Source of the DNA: Pseudomonadota bacterium
Lineage (GTDB): Bacteria; Myxococcota_A; UBA9042; GCA-2863065
Length of the DNA: 60,460 nt
Reading direction: 5' to 3'
Assembly (NCBI GenBank): GCA_005776585.1
Contig: SXOX01000031.1
Span: 1 to 60,460, forward strand
In this document: positions 36,181 to 44,276 of the stretch, piece after piece
Position numbering within the stretch: the first letter of the stretch is position 1
Layout: the number at the start of each line of letters is the position of its first letter
The notes under the pieces: model-generated
Told to the model about the DNA's origin: nothing
Seen by the model: the letters and a program-made list of their open reading frames with translations, nothing else
Database searches by the model: none
Position numbers and translations under genes: made by a program

Positions 36181-36210
36181 ACGTCGGGATCAATCGAGAG
36201 AGAGGCAATT

Positions 36211-36244
36211 GGCGGCGATGCCCGGTGCGGGTGGCATCGCCGCC
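36211..36244 (+). terminator. terminator-like hairpin (12-bp stem) after lipoprotein gene
   Basis: GGCGGCGATGCC at 36211-36222 is exactly complementary to GGCATCGCCGCC at 36233-36244, giving a 12-bp perfect stem with a 10-base loop. It starts 30 bases after the stop of the lipoprotein gene at 36180. There is no T-run after it (the next bases are GTCAGAGGG), so it is not a classical intrinsic terminator. It may stabilise the 3' end or work with Rho. Confidence 0.45.
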
Positions 36245-36608
36245 GTCAGAGGGAGTTGCTGGCGGGTCAGTGTGCGCAGCGACCTGGCCTTGCGGACCCG
36301 ATCGCCTGAGTGAGGGGTTCGAAGCGCCTGCGCCCTTCGAGCACCGGAGATTGGAAGCTGTCAGAGCTCGTGGGCTCAGCCGCTCAGCACCATCCTGGTG
36401 CGTCCGGGTCCGTCCTGGACCACTCGCGGCGTCGCCCCGGGTCTCATCGTGTCGCCATCGTGGCCAACCCGTGACCTCTGACCGGGTCCGTCGACCCTTC
36501 CTTCCTGATGGATCGCCGCTTCGTCGAGGTTTTTAAGAACTTTCGCCGAATCGCAAGAAAAAAATGCCCAGCCACGAGGCAGGGTGGGAAAAAGCTGCCT
36601 AGCCCGGA
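36245..36608. other. intergenic stretch without recognised gene
   Basis: This 364-base stretch lies between the terminator-like hairpin and the multi-hairpin element. I see no convincing coding frame. A short inverted repeat (AGGCAG at 36578-36583 and CTGCCT at 36595-36600) surrounds an A-rich run. A run at 36586-36601 is nearly identical to one at 33241-33256 (see findings). The A/T-richer part (about 36525-36570) may hold a promoter reading towards 36610, but no clear boxes were identified. Confidence 0.4.
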
Positions 36609-36896
36609 TCATGCATGAATGGCGCGATGTCAACGCCGCGAACATCTCGGCGCACGAGCGCCGAAGCCCGTCCGTGCAGTGCGCGGTCGCGCGCAGGAGC
36701 GCGCGAGGGGGCTGAGCCGTCGCGGCGCATCTTGGCGCACGAGCGCCATAGCTCGTCCCCGGCAGCGCCGGGGTGGCCGCACGAGCGGCCAAGAGCGCCG
36801 GCATTCACCGACTGAGGCGTACAGGTGGTACGCCGAAGGAGGTGAACGGCGGCGCAAGCTTGCGTTCGCAAGCGTTGACGCGTGAAAGTCATGCAT
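36609..36896. ncRNA. candidate structured RNA or non-autonomous mobile element (multi-hairpin)
   Basis: A compact 288-base element with no coding frame. It is bounded by an 8-bp direct repeat TCATGCAT (36609-36616 and 36889-36896). A perfect terminal stem pairs GTCAACGC (36629-36636) with GCGTTGAC (36872-36879). Inside are six perfect hairpins: 36648-36663, 36687-36706, 36733-36748, 36757-36773, 36774-36791 and 36816-36834, with stems of 6-8 bp and loops ACGA, AGGA, ACGA, AGC, ACGA and AGGTG. A CTTGCG/CGCAAG arm sits at about 36859-36872. Near the end is AAGGAGGTGAACGG, recalling the 3' end of IscB-linked (HEARO/omega) RNAs, but no IscB gene is nearby. The strand is unknown. Confidence 0.5.
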
Positions 36897-36904
36897 AATG
36901 CGGG

Positions 36905-37660
36905 CTAGCGGGCCTCGCGGGACAGAAACGAGCTCGCCGTCGCGCGCGTGGCGGGGTCGTACAGCAGCCAGCCGTCTCCGGTCGCAGGAGCGCTCACGAC
37001 CGGGCGACCTGCGACGAGGATGGCCGAGCGACCGTAGAAGCCCACGCCGTCCTCGGCTCCGGTCCGGTCGGCGGCCAGGAAGATCCCGTCGAAGGTCGGC
37101 ATGCGCCAGTTCCAATAGTCGTGGATGTCGGTGCGGCCCTCGTCGACCCAGTTGGTCGGAAAGCAGATGACGTCCGGTGGTGCGAGGCGCGCTGCCCGCG
37201 GGAGCTCCCAGCCGTTGATGTCCATGCAGATGGCGACGAGTGCGGTGCCATACGGCGTATGAAACCGCGGAAACGGCGTGTCTCCGGGGGTGGCCCACGT
37301 CTCGTCGTCGTCGAAGAGCAGGCGTTTGCGATAGGTGGCCAGCAGCTCTCCCGCGGGAGAGACGACCAGCGCGCTGTTGAAGAGGCGCTCGTCGGGCGCG
37401 CGCTCAGCGAAGCCGGCGACGAGGAACGCGCCGAAGTCCCGCGCGATGGGCGCGAGCGTGGCGAGCGTCTCGCCGTGGGCGGGCTCGCAGAGCGGGCGAA
37501 TGGCGTCGGCCGACGGGAACCGGTAGCCGGACGCGGCCATCTCGGGCAGCACGACCAGGCGGGCACCGGCCGCGCAGGCAGCTGAGGTCAGCTCGGCCAG
37601 GCGGCGGAGGTTCTGCGTCCGCTCGCCGCGGTTCGGACCGAACTGTACGACGGCCAACAT
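36905..37660 (-). CDS. carbon-nitrogen hydrolase (nitrilase family)
   Basis: A 251-residue nitrilase-superfamily enzyme with an intact Glu-Lys-Cys triad: VVLPEMAASGY (E40), ATYRKRLLF (K112) and VAICMDIN (C145). Such enzymes hydrolyse amides or nitriles through a thioester intermediate; several family members release ammonia from small amides. Length is slightly short at the C-terminus (ASSFLSREAR then TAG). The stop lies only 8 bases beyond the multi-hairpin element, so the element sits right behind this gene. It has no other clear operon partner. Confidence 0.88.
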   Translation of the reverse strand: MLAVVQFGPNRGERTQNLRRLAELTSAACAAGARLVVLPEMAASGYRFPSADAIRPLCEPAHGETLATLAPIARDFGAFLVAGFAERAPDERLFNSALVVSPAGELLATYRKRLLFDDDETWATPGDTPFPRFHTPYGTALVAICMDINGWELPRAARLAPPDVICFPTNWVDEGRTDIHDYWNWRMPTFDGIFLAADRTGAEDGVGFYGRSAILVAGRPVVSAPATGDGWLLYDPATRATASSFLSREAR

Positions 37661-37709
37661 CGGTCCCGATGTTACACGGAGCCGCTGGTCGAGAGGAACT
37701 CTTCGGGCG

Positions 37710-38927
37710 CTACCAGAAGCGAAGGGTAAGCGGATCGACGCCCTCGAAACCGGCGACGGCCTCGGCGGCCAAGAAGAGCCCGCCGGTCACGACGACGATC
37801 CCGGCTGGACCGGCGAGCGCGGCGGCGACCTCGAGCGCCGCGGCGACGGACGGGGCGCGGGTGGCGTCTGGTGCGAAATCCTCGGGTGGCGTGCCCTTGT
37901 GTCGCGCGGCGGTCACGACGAGGGATTCGGCCAGCGGGCGCAGCACGGCCAGCATCTCGCGCGCTGGGCGGTCGAGCGAGGCGCCAAAGACCAACACGCG
38001 CCGGCCGGGCGGTCTTGGAGCGAGGCTCGGCTCCGACCGAAGCGCCTCGGCAACGGCAAGAACGCCATCCAGGTTATGAGCGCCGTCGATGACGACCCGC
38101 GCCCCGGAGGCATGCCGACGCAGGTCGAGCCGGCCCGGCCAACGCGCAGTGGCCAGCGCCTGGGAGGCGAGCCGGGCATCGAACGCGGCACCCAGCAGGA
38201 CCTGGGCCGAGCAATGCGCCAGCGCGGCGTTCTGGCGCTGATGCGCTCCGAGCAGGCCCAGTGGAGCGTCGCTCCCGAGTGGCGGCACGATCTCGACGGC
38301 CACGTGGCGCGGCGCGAGCTGAAGGGTCGCGGCCGTGACGAGCGCGGGAGCTAAGGGCGGCAACAGCAGCCGCGAGTGGGTGTCAGCGAGCTCCGCCTTC
38401 TCGCGGACGATAGCCTCGTGCGTCCCTCCGAGCAGGGCCGTGTGCTCGAGGCCGACGCTCGTGATGACCGTGACCGGAGCACGCAGCGGCCGCGTAGCGT
38501 CGAGTCGGCCGCCGATGCCGGCCTCCCACACGAGCGCCTCGACCTCCTGCTCCAGAAACCAACGGGCGGCGATGGCCGTCGTGAACTCGAACGAACCGAA
38601 CGCACCCGGAGCGACGCTCTCGGCGGAATGCAGGACGCGCTCGAGGACCGCGTCGAAGGCCGGCAAGGGGATGGGCACGCCGTCAACGGCGATGCGCTCG
38701 CGAAAGTCGAGCAGGTGCGGCGAGGTGTAGCGACCCGTCCGCAGGCCGTGCGCTCCGAGGATGGCCGCGGCGACGGCGGTCGTGGAGCCCTTGCCGTTGG
38801 AGCCGGTGACCTTGATTCCCGGCGCGAGCGAGTCACATCCGAGGACGCGCAAGAGCTGCGCCATCCGGTCGAGGCAGGGCCCGCGCCCGAACTTCGGCAC
38901 GGCCATGAGGCGCGCGAGGGGGTCCAC
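37710..38927 (-). CDS. folC: folylpolyglutamate / dihydrofolate synthase
   Basis: A 405-residue Mur-ligase-family enzyme. The P-loop is VTGSNGKGSTTAV (42-49) and further blocks include YTSPHLLDFRERI, VWEAGIGGRLDATRPL, VTVITSVGLEHTALLG and DGAHNLDGV. It adds glutamate residues to folate; in bacteria the same protein often also makes dihydrofolate from dihydropteroate. The start is chosen as the GTG at 38927, which gives VDPLARLMAVPKFGRGP, a typical FolC N-terminus, and lies 5 bases after the previous stop. Operon plsX-HAD-folC is likely. Confidence 0.9.
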   Translation of the reverse strand: MDPLARLMAVPKFGRGPCLDRMAQLLRVLGCDSLAPGIKVTGSNGKGSTTAVAAAILGAHGLRTGRYTSPHLLDFRERIAVDGVPIPLPAFDAVLERVLHSAESVAPGAFGSFEFTTAIAARWFLEQEVEALVWEAGIGGRLDATRPLRAPVTVITSVGLEHTALLGGTHEAIVREKAELADTHSRLLLPPLAPALVTAATLQLAPRHVAVEIVPPLGSDAPLGLLGAHQRQNAALAHCSAQVLLGAAFDARLASQALATARWPGRLDLRRHASGARVVIDGAHNLDGVLAVAEALRSEPSLAPRPPGRRVLVFGASLDRPAREMLAVLRPLAESLVVTAARHKGTPPEDFAPDATRAPSVAAALEVAAALAGPAGIVVVTGGLFLAAEAVAGFEGVDPLTLRFW

Positions 38928-38932
38928 GGCCG

Positions 38933-39934
38933 CTACCGCTCGCGGCCCAGGCCGAGCAGCTCCCGCAGCGACGGACGCCGCAGCAGCTTGCGCTCCTGGT
39001 GGATGCGGGAGAGCTCGTCGAGCCGCGCGACGTAGTCGATCGCGCGTTCCGGCACTCGAACGGGCGGCCGCACGGTGGGGCGGGGCAGCGCCAACATGGT
39101 GCACACGGGCTCGAGCTGCGCGGCATCGACGAGACCACGCCGTACCGCGTCGGTGAGCGCGTTCTCGAGCCGCCGGCGGGTGAGGTCGTGCTTGGTCAGG
39201 AGCTCGTCGGCCACGCGGCCCACGGCAGCGACGGTGAGGTGCCCGTCCTGCTGGAGCACCAGAGCGGCTTGAAACGCGTTGAACGTGGGCACGACGCGCG
39301 GACCGTAGGACTCGAAGCGCGCGACGGGCGAGCCGACCTCGAGGTTTATGAAGATACGTCGGACCGGGTCGATCCCCGTGCGGGGCAGCCGGGCGACCGC
39401 GCTTCGGATGCGCGCGTTCTGGTCGGGATAGAGCCTGGCGGCCGCCAGGATGGCGTCGAGCAGCGGACCGTCGACGGTCCCGGCGCAGAGCTCGCCAAAA
39501 AGGCGATAGATGACCACGTCCATCTCGGCGTCGTCGCCAAAGCAGATCTCGGGGGCCGTGACGTCGGGTAGCGCAAGGCGGGTCTCGAGCAGGATGGGCA
39601 GCTTGTAGCCCAGCTGATCCCGCAGCGCGCGAAAGCGGCCCCGGAGCAGGTTCTCGAGGTTGGGCTTGAGCTCCAGGCCATCGACGGTGACGCCATCGAG
39701 CATGAGCTTCTCGGCCAGTACGCGCTGCATCTGGCGCGGGCTCCCGCTGACCACGAAGATGCGGTTGACGTTCCCGTCCGGGTCGAAGCGCAGCTCCCGC
39801 AGGAGCGCGGCCGTGCCGGGGATGTTCTCGCGCTCGCTGGCCGTCAGGAGCGCGGTGCGGACCAGCTCGCGCAGCGTGTCGAAGTCCGAGCGCAGGTAGG
39901 TCTTGTCGAGGTCCCAGCGGTAGATGGTCTCCAT
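38933..39934 (-). CDS. HAD-superfamily phosphatase-like protein
   Basis: A 333-residue protein with an N-terminal HAD motif I, IYRWDLDKTYLRSD (Asp8, Asp10), and a motif II-like FVVSGSPRQM, then GDDAEMDVVIYRLFG. The layout resembles the APP1-type phosphatidate phosphatase family. The C-terminal half is helical, with a winged-helix-like feel but no named domain. It lies between PlsX-like and FolC genes in one operon (6-base and 5-base gaps). A lipid phosphatase role would fit with PlsX but is inferred. Confidence 0.75.
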   Translation of the reverse strand: METIYRWDLDKTYLRSDFDTLRELVRTALLTASERENIPGTAALLRELRFDPDGNVNRIFVVSGSPRQMQRVLAEKLMLDGVTVDGLELKPNLENLLRGRFRALRDQLGYKLPILLETRLALPDVTAPEICFGDDAEMDVVIYRLFGELCAGTVDGPLLDAILAAARLYPDQNARIRSAVARLPRTGIDPVRRIFINLEVGSPVARFESYGPRVVPTFNAFQAALVLQQDGHLTVAAVGRVADELLTKHDLTRRRLENALTDAVRRGLVDAAQLEPVCTMLALPRPTVRPPVRVPERAIDYVARLDELSRIHQERKLLRRPSLRELLGLGRER

Positions 39935-39940
39935 ACGGGC

Positions 39941-40921
39941 TCAGCGCGGGGCCGCGGCGCTCCGCAGCGCGCCAACGACGTCCCGACGACAGGCCTTGCC
40001 TGCGACCTTCAGCGCATTGGTGAGCGACGGCGCCTCCGAGGTCGGCAGGGCCAGGATCGCCAGCCGATCGAAGCCCAACAGCGGCGCGCCGCCATAGAAG
40101 CGATGGTCGGTGACCTCGCGGAACTTCACGACCGCGCCCTCCAGGAGCCGCAGGCCCATACGCCACGAGAGGCTCTGCTGCCACGCGTCGCGCGCGGCGC
40201 CGACCAGGGCGTCTCCGATGCCGCCCAACAGACCGACGACGATCTGGCCCACGAAGCCGTCGCACACGATCACGTCCGCGGCCCCGCGCGGCACGTCGAT
40301 GCCGAGCACGTTGCCGACGAACCGGAGCGACGAGTCCGCGGCCAGGAGCCGATGCGCCTGCGCGAGCTCGACGGGACCGGAGTCGGGCTCCGAGGCGTTG
40401 GCGAGGAGTCCGACGGTCGGCGCCTCGACTCCGGAGATGCGGCTCGCGTAGGCCAGGCCGAGGCGCGCCCAGGTGACGTAATCGTCGGTCGTACCGCGCA
40501 CGGTCGCACCGACGTCGAGCAGCAGCGCAAACGGATCGCGGTTGCCCGGGCGCGGCGCCGTCGGCACGACCGCGGCAAGTGGCGCGCGACGGACGCCTGG
40601 CAGAAGCGCGAACTGACGCGCGCAGGCCCGCAGCGCGGTCGGTGGGTAGCCCGCGGTGACGAGCGCATCGGCCTGTCCTGCGCTCACGAGCGTGATCGCG
40701 GACTCCAGCGTAGCGGTCGGGTCGTTGGGCGCGTCGACGAGATCCAGGCGCGCGCCGTCGTAGGCGACGTCGCGGAGCAGCGCTCGGGTCGTCGACTCCG
40801 GCCCGACGAGGATGACGTCGAGGTCGGGCACATCTCGCAGGCGTGTGGCCGCGGCGGCCGCCTCGATGGAGGCGCGCGGGGCATGCGCCCCCCCCAGCAC
40901 GTCAATGGCGATGGTCGGCAT
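39941..40921 (-). CDS. plsX: PlsX-like phosphate acyltransferase, divergent
   Basis: A 326-residue protein that matches PlsX over its whole length: TIAIDVLGGAHAP at the start, GLLANASEPDSGP, VGNVLGIDVPRGAADVIVCDGFVGQIV, and the C-terminal FYGGAPLLGFD. PlsX converts acyl-ACP to acyl-phosphate for glycerolipid synthesis. The usual SAGNTGA block is replaced by TAGYPPTA, so the family assignment is solid but catalytic equivalence is uncertain. It heads the minus-strand operon with the HAD and FolC genes. A second acyltransferase, PlsC-like, is at 12971. Confidence 0.8.
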   Translation of the reverse strand: MPTIAIDVLGGAHAPRASIEAAAAATRLRDVPDLDVILVGPESTTRALLRDVAYDGARLDLVDAPNDPTATLESAITLVSAGQADALVTAGYPPTALRACARQFALLPGVRRAPLAAVVPTAPRPGNRDPFALLLDVGATVRGTTDDYVTWARLGLAYASRISGVEAPTVGLLANASEPDSGPVELAQAHRLLAADSSLRFVGNVLGIDVPRGAADVIVCDGFVGQIVVGLLGGIGDALVGAARDAWQQSLSWRMGLRLLEGAVVKFREVTDHRFYGGAPLLGFDRLAILALPTSEAPSLTNALKVAGKACRRDVVGALRSAAAPR

Positions 40922-40965
40922 GCTTCGACGCTAGCACGCCGACCGCGGGAGAGGCGAGAGGGGCG

Positions 40966-42573
40966 TCAGGGGGTGCAGTACTTGTAGGTCCCGACGCCTG
41001 GGACGCTGACCGTGAACTTGCAGCCGCTGCCGGCCTCGCAGTCGGAGTCCTTGGTGCACAGGTGCGTGCAGATGGACTTGCTGTTGACCTCGGCGCACGC
41101 GTTGGAGCTGCACTGGGCCTTGTCACTGCACGCGCAGAACAACGGGCGGCCCTTGGTCAGCGAACACGAGTCGACGCACTTGCCCGCGTCGCAGCTCTTG
41201 CCTGAGGTGCACGCGGGGCCACAGCTGCCGCCGCACCCGTCGTCGCCGCAGGTCTTGTTGGTGCAGTTCGGCGTGCAGAAGCACTTCGAGTCGCACAGGT
41301 TGCCACCCGCGGCGGCCTGTGCGCCGGCGAGATCGTTGGCGCACGCGGGGTCCTTGCAGAGCGCCTTGAGGCCCGGGAACGAGAGGTTGTTGCACGTGGT
41401 GCAGCCGGTGACCTTGAAGTCCGCCGCGATCGCCGCCCGACAGCCGGCCGAGAGCCCGCCGCACGTGGCCGCCGCCGCCGAGAGCCCGCCGCACTTGGTG
41501 AGGAGGCACTCGCAGCTGTCGGCGCTCACCTTGCACGGATCCTTGTTCACGCACTGGTTGGCGGTGCAGTTCTCCTCCGCCGTGCACGTCCCACAGGGCT
41601 TGCCGCAGCCGTCGTCACCGCACTTCTTGTTCGTGCAATCCGGCGTACAATTGGCGACGCACTGCGAGTTCGTGCAGCTCTCATTGCTCCCGCAGGTCCC
41701 GCAGGGCTTGCCGCACCCGTCGTCGCCGCACTTCTTGTTCGTGCAGTCCGACACGCAGGCGAGCTCGCACTGGCCGTCCTTGCAGGTCTCGTCGCTCCCG
41801 CAGGAGCCACACGGCGTGCCGCAGCCGTTATCGCCGCATTTCTTGTTCGTGCAGTCCGGAGTGCAGTTGGTAACGCACTGGCCGTTCGAGCAGCTCTCGC
41901 CCCCAGCACAGGTACCGCACGCGGTGCCGCAGCCGTCGTCGCCGCACTTCTTGTTCGTGCAATCCGGAGTGCAGGCACCGCACGCCTTGTCGTAGTCGGC
42001 GCAGCAGTTCTTGAACTTGGCGCAGTCGGTGTTGCACTGGCAGGGCAGGTTCTTGTCGTAGGGCGTGTTGCATCGACCGGCGCACGCGAGCTTCGTCGCG
42101 TCGCACGCAGGGACCTCGACGGCCGTGCAGACCGTGCACAGGTCCGCGCAGCAGTCGCCCTTGGACACGCAGAGCGAGTTGCACTGGCAGGTCTGCTTGG
42201 GATCGAAGACGGCGTTACATCGACCGGCGCAGCTCCCAGGCGCTGTCACGGTGTCCGTCTTGCCAAGATCCGTGCTCGTCTTGCCGTCCTCGACGCTACC
42301 CGTCGCTCCGCCATCACCGGGAGGCGAGGTGTCGCCCGCGGTCGTCGCACCCGTCCCGCCGTTGTCGGCCTTAGCACCGTTGTCGGCGGCGCCCGTCGCG
42401 CCACCACCGTCGGCCGTGGTGCCCCCGGAGCCACCGCCGGTGCCCGTGCCAGTCGTGGTGCCCTCGTCCTTGGCGCAGCCGGCGAGCGACAGCGCCGCGA
42501 TGACGCCGCCCAACGCAAAGGTGCGTGCAGCGGTGGATCGCGAAAGGAACGTGGTAAGGTGTGGTGATCTCAT
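40966..42573 (-). CDS. Cys-rich lipoprotein with somatomedin-B-like domains and CGDDGCG repeats
   Basis: A 535-residue lipoprotein (ALSLAGCAK, Cys33). A Gly/Thr-rich linker leads to two somatomedin-B-like domains at about 115-149 (CAGRCNAVFDPKQTCQCNS) and 164-198 (CAGRCNTPYDKNLPCQC), each with the CQC and CC pattern of that fold. Residues 201-344 are four 36-residue modules with C..DCTNKKCGDDGCG and CxxG spacing; a fifth occurs at about 435. The C-terminus is another Cys-rich stretch. The protein should be highly disulfide-bonded and surface-exposed, for adhesion or recognition. ATG at 42573 directly precedes the signal peptide. Confidence 0.85.
   Translation of the reverse strand: MRSPHLTTFLSRSTAARTFALGGVIAALSLAGCAKDEGTTTGTGTGGGSGGTTADGGGATGAADNGAKADNGGTGATTAGDTSPPGDGGATGSVEDGKTSTDLGKTDTVTAPGSCAGRCNAVFDPKQTCQCNSLCVSKGDCCADLCTVCTAVEVPACDATKLACAGRCNTPYDKNLPCQCNTDCAKFKNCCADYDKACGACTPDCTNKKCGDDGCGTACGTCAGGESCSNGQCVTNCTPDCTNKKCGDNGCGTPCGSCGSDETCKDGQCELACVSDCTNKKCGDDGCGKPCGTCGSNESCTNSQCVANCTPDCTNKKCGDDGCGKPCGTCTAEENCTANQCVNKDPCKVSADSCECLLTKCGGLSAAAATCGGLSAGCRAAIAADFKVTGCTTCNNLSFPGLKALCKDPACANDLAGAQAAAGGNLCDSKCFCTPNCTNKTCGDDGCGGSCGPACTSGKSCDAGKCVDSCSLTKGRPLFCACSDKAQCSSNACAEVNSKSICTHLCTKDSDCEAGSGCKFTVSVPGVGTYKYCTP
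41542..41973 (-). repeat. four tandem 108-bp modules in the Cys-rich lipoprotein gene
   Basis: 432 bases equal exactly four 108-bp units, each encoding 36 residues that begin Cys-x-x-Asp-Cys-Thr-Asn-Lys-Lys-Cys-Gly. The units differ mainly at the variable loops and keep all cysteines, as expected after duplication with selection on the fold. Such a block is prone to copy-number change by recombination. A fifth, more diverged unit lies further downstream in the gene. Confidence 0.85.
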
Positions 42574-42709
42574 GTGGGACTCCCTGTGGTTGACAGCGCG
42601 GCCCTGCGCCGAGGCGGCGAAATCTACCCGATCGCGTGACGTGAGTCCAGAACGTGGCGCGGACACCTGCGCGATGGAAGTCGACGTCGGGCTCCGCTAT
42701 CGTGCGGAC

Positions 42710-43096
42710 GTGCCGCGCGCCCTTGCCCTCATCGTCAGTTCCTGCCTGGGATGTATCTCGCTGGACTTGTTCTCGGACGATGTCGAGCGTGCCCGTGAGG
42801 ACACGCACCTCCCGCCGCCATTGATTGGGCCCGGTGGGACGACGACGGGCACTGACTCGATGACGCCGCTCCTGCTCAACCGCGATGGCCACGCTGGGGA
42901 CGGTGGTGGCCTCGCGAATGACACGACCGTGACGTGCGAGACCCACTGCGATTGCCCGGCCGCTCAGGACTGCATCAACCGGATTTGTGTCCGCGGGACG
43001 CTCTCCATCTACTGCTGCACCCAGCTCGGCTGCCCGGCCGGTGCCACGTGTTGGTTCTCCGACGGCGTCGCTGGCGCCTGCCCGCTGCACCCATGA
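42710..43096 (+). CDS. small Cys-rich exported protein
   Basis: About 128 residues. A short hydrophobic leader (VPRALALIVSSCLGC) may be a lipoprotein signal. The C-terminus carries about ten cysteines in ETHCDCPAAQDCINRICVRG and YCCTQLGCPAGATCWF, a small disulfide-rich domain. The GTG at 42710 is my preferred start; an in-frame ATG at 42674 is possible. Its stop overlaps the ATG of the following hydrolase gene (ATGA). It is divergent from the large Cys-rich lipoprotein. Confidence 0.6.
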   Translation: MPRALALIVSSCLGCISLDLFSDDVERAREDTHLPPPLIGPGGTTTGTDSMTPLLLNRDGHAGDGGGLANDTTVTCETHCDCPAAQDCINRICVRGTLSIYCCTQLGCPAGATCWFSDGVAGACPLHP

Positions 43097-44001
43097 GCAC
43101 GCCCGAGTCACTCGACGAGCCGCGCTCCGGCTTCATCACGTCGGTCGGGCTTCGCCTACACCACCTGAGCCACGGACCCGACAGCGGACCGCTCGTCGTG
43201 CTGCACCACGGCTTCCTCGACCACGCGCGCGCCTGGGATCGCGTCGCGGGTGGACTGGCCGCCAGCGGCTATCGCGTCGTGGTGCCAGACGCGCGCGGAC
43301 ACGGGGACAGCGACTGGGTGGGACCTGGCGGCTCGTATTACTTCCCGGACTACCTCCTGGACCTGCACCACCTGCTCGCGACGCTCGGCACCGGGCCCCT
43401 CGCCTTGATTGGCCACTCGATGGGCGGTGCGGTCGTGATGTACTGGGCGGCGACCTTCCCCGACCGTGTGCGTTGTGTCGTGGCCATGGACGGGATGGGC
43501 CCACCGGACGTGCCCCCGTCATCGGCTCCCGGTCACCTGCGCGACTTCGTGGCCAGCACCTCGAACGCGTTCGCCCGCCGTACAGCCGTGTCCTCGCGCC
43601 CGATGCGCACCCTGGAGGACGCCGCCGCGCGGCTGCGACAGGTCGACGCGCTCATCCCCGAGGCCGAAGCGCTGCGGCTTGCGGGTCACGCCACCCGTGT
43701 GGGGCCGGATGGCACGCTCGCGTGGAAGTACGATCCGCTGCATCGGGCCCGCGCCGGCGTGGCGTTCAGCCTGCCTGTGGCGCGGGCCCTGTGGGGTGCG
43801 ATTCGGTCGCCGGTCTTGCACCTTCGGGCGGGCAAGAACCCGTTCATCCTGCCCGATCACTCGGAGCGCCTCGCCGCGGTCCGTGACGTGCGGGAGGTCA
43901 CCCTTCCCCACGTCGGGCACAACATGCATGCCCATGACCCCGATGCGGTCGTCGCGACGATTCGCAGCTTTCTCGGCGTCCATCTGCCTGCCGAGGACTA
44001 G
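43093..44001 (+). CDS. alpha/beta hydrolase
   Basis: A 302-residue hydrolase. It has the oxyanion strand VVLHHGFLDHARAWD, the nucleophile elbow LIGHSMGGAVVM (Ser at about residue 108), DARGHGDSD and a C-terminal histidine VTLPHVGHNMHAHDP. This is the typical haloalkane-dehalogenase or peroxidase-like alpha/beta fold, but the substrate cannot be named. It starts by overlap with the preceding Cys-rich gene. The stop shares CTAG (43998-44001) with the convergent gene. Confidence 0.85.
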   Translation: MSTPESLDEPRSGFITSVGLRLHHLSHGPDSGPLVVLHHGFLDHARAWDRVAGGLAASGYRVVVPDARGHGDSDWVGPGGSYYFPDYLLDLHHLLATLGTGPLALIGHSMGGAVVMYWAATFPDRVRCVVAMDGMGPPDVPPSSAPGHLRDFVASTSNAFARRTAVSSRPMRTLEDAAARLRQVDALIPEAEALRLAGHATRVGPDGTLAWKYDPLHRARAGVAFSLPVARALWGAIRSPVLHLRAGKNPFILPDHSERLAAVRDVREVTLPHVGHNMHAHDPDAVVATIRSFLGVHLPAED

Positions 44002-44276
44002 TGCAAGGAGGAGGGCACCCGCGGGCCCGCCATCCTGGCGAGACCCGGGAGCACCTCCGTCAGAGTCGGGCGCTCGAGCGTGGTCCCGACCGCCCGGCGC
44101 TCCGGCTCGGAGAGCGCGTCGGCCGGACGCGGGACCATCGCCTCGACGCGCGCTATCGCAAGACTGGCCACCCGACGCGCCTCCTGCCACGTCGCGGTCA
44201 CCTTGGCCTGCAGGCTGGGATCGAGGCGGCACGCGAGCGCCACCACGACTGCGAGCTTGAAGAGCTTCCTGCCCAT
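43998..44276 (-). CDS. small hypothetical protein with N-terminal hydrophobic segment
   Basis: A 92-residue protein starting MGRKLFKLAVVVALACRLDP, which could be a signal or lipoprotein leader, followed by an Arg/Ala/Leu-rich helix-like body. ATG at 44276 is chosen because a Lys-containing hydrophobic leader follows; a longer frame starts upstream but overlaps no signal. No family is recognised, and it could be a shadow of convergent sequence. Confidence 0.45.
   Translation of the reverse strand: MGRKLFKLAVVVALACRLDPSLQAKVTATWQEARRVASLAIARVEAMVPRPADALSEPERRAVGTTLERPTLTEVLPGLARMAGPRVPSSLH

Noticed and set aside
36312..36335. GGGTTCGAAGC resembling a tRNA T-loop
   Set aside because: The five bases on each side of GTTCGAA do not pair (GAGGG against GCGCC), and no acceptor or anticodon arms fit around it.
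36609..36896. CRISPR array from the repeated 31-base units
   Set aside because: Only two full repeats with four differences, spacing of 85 bases, and no cas genes; a hairpin element is a better fit.
36600..36905. IscB, TnpB or transposase gene linked to the hairpin element
   Set aside because: No open frame with RuvC or HNH motifs occurs nearby; the neighbouring gene is a nitrilase.
41542..41973. CRISPR or minisatellite outside a gene
   Set aside because: The 108-bp units are in frame and conserve cysteines; they are protein modules within a lipoprotein gene.
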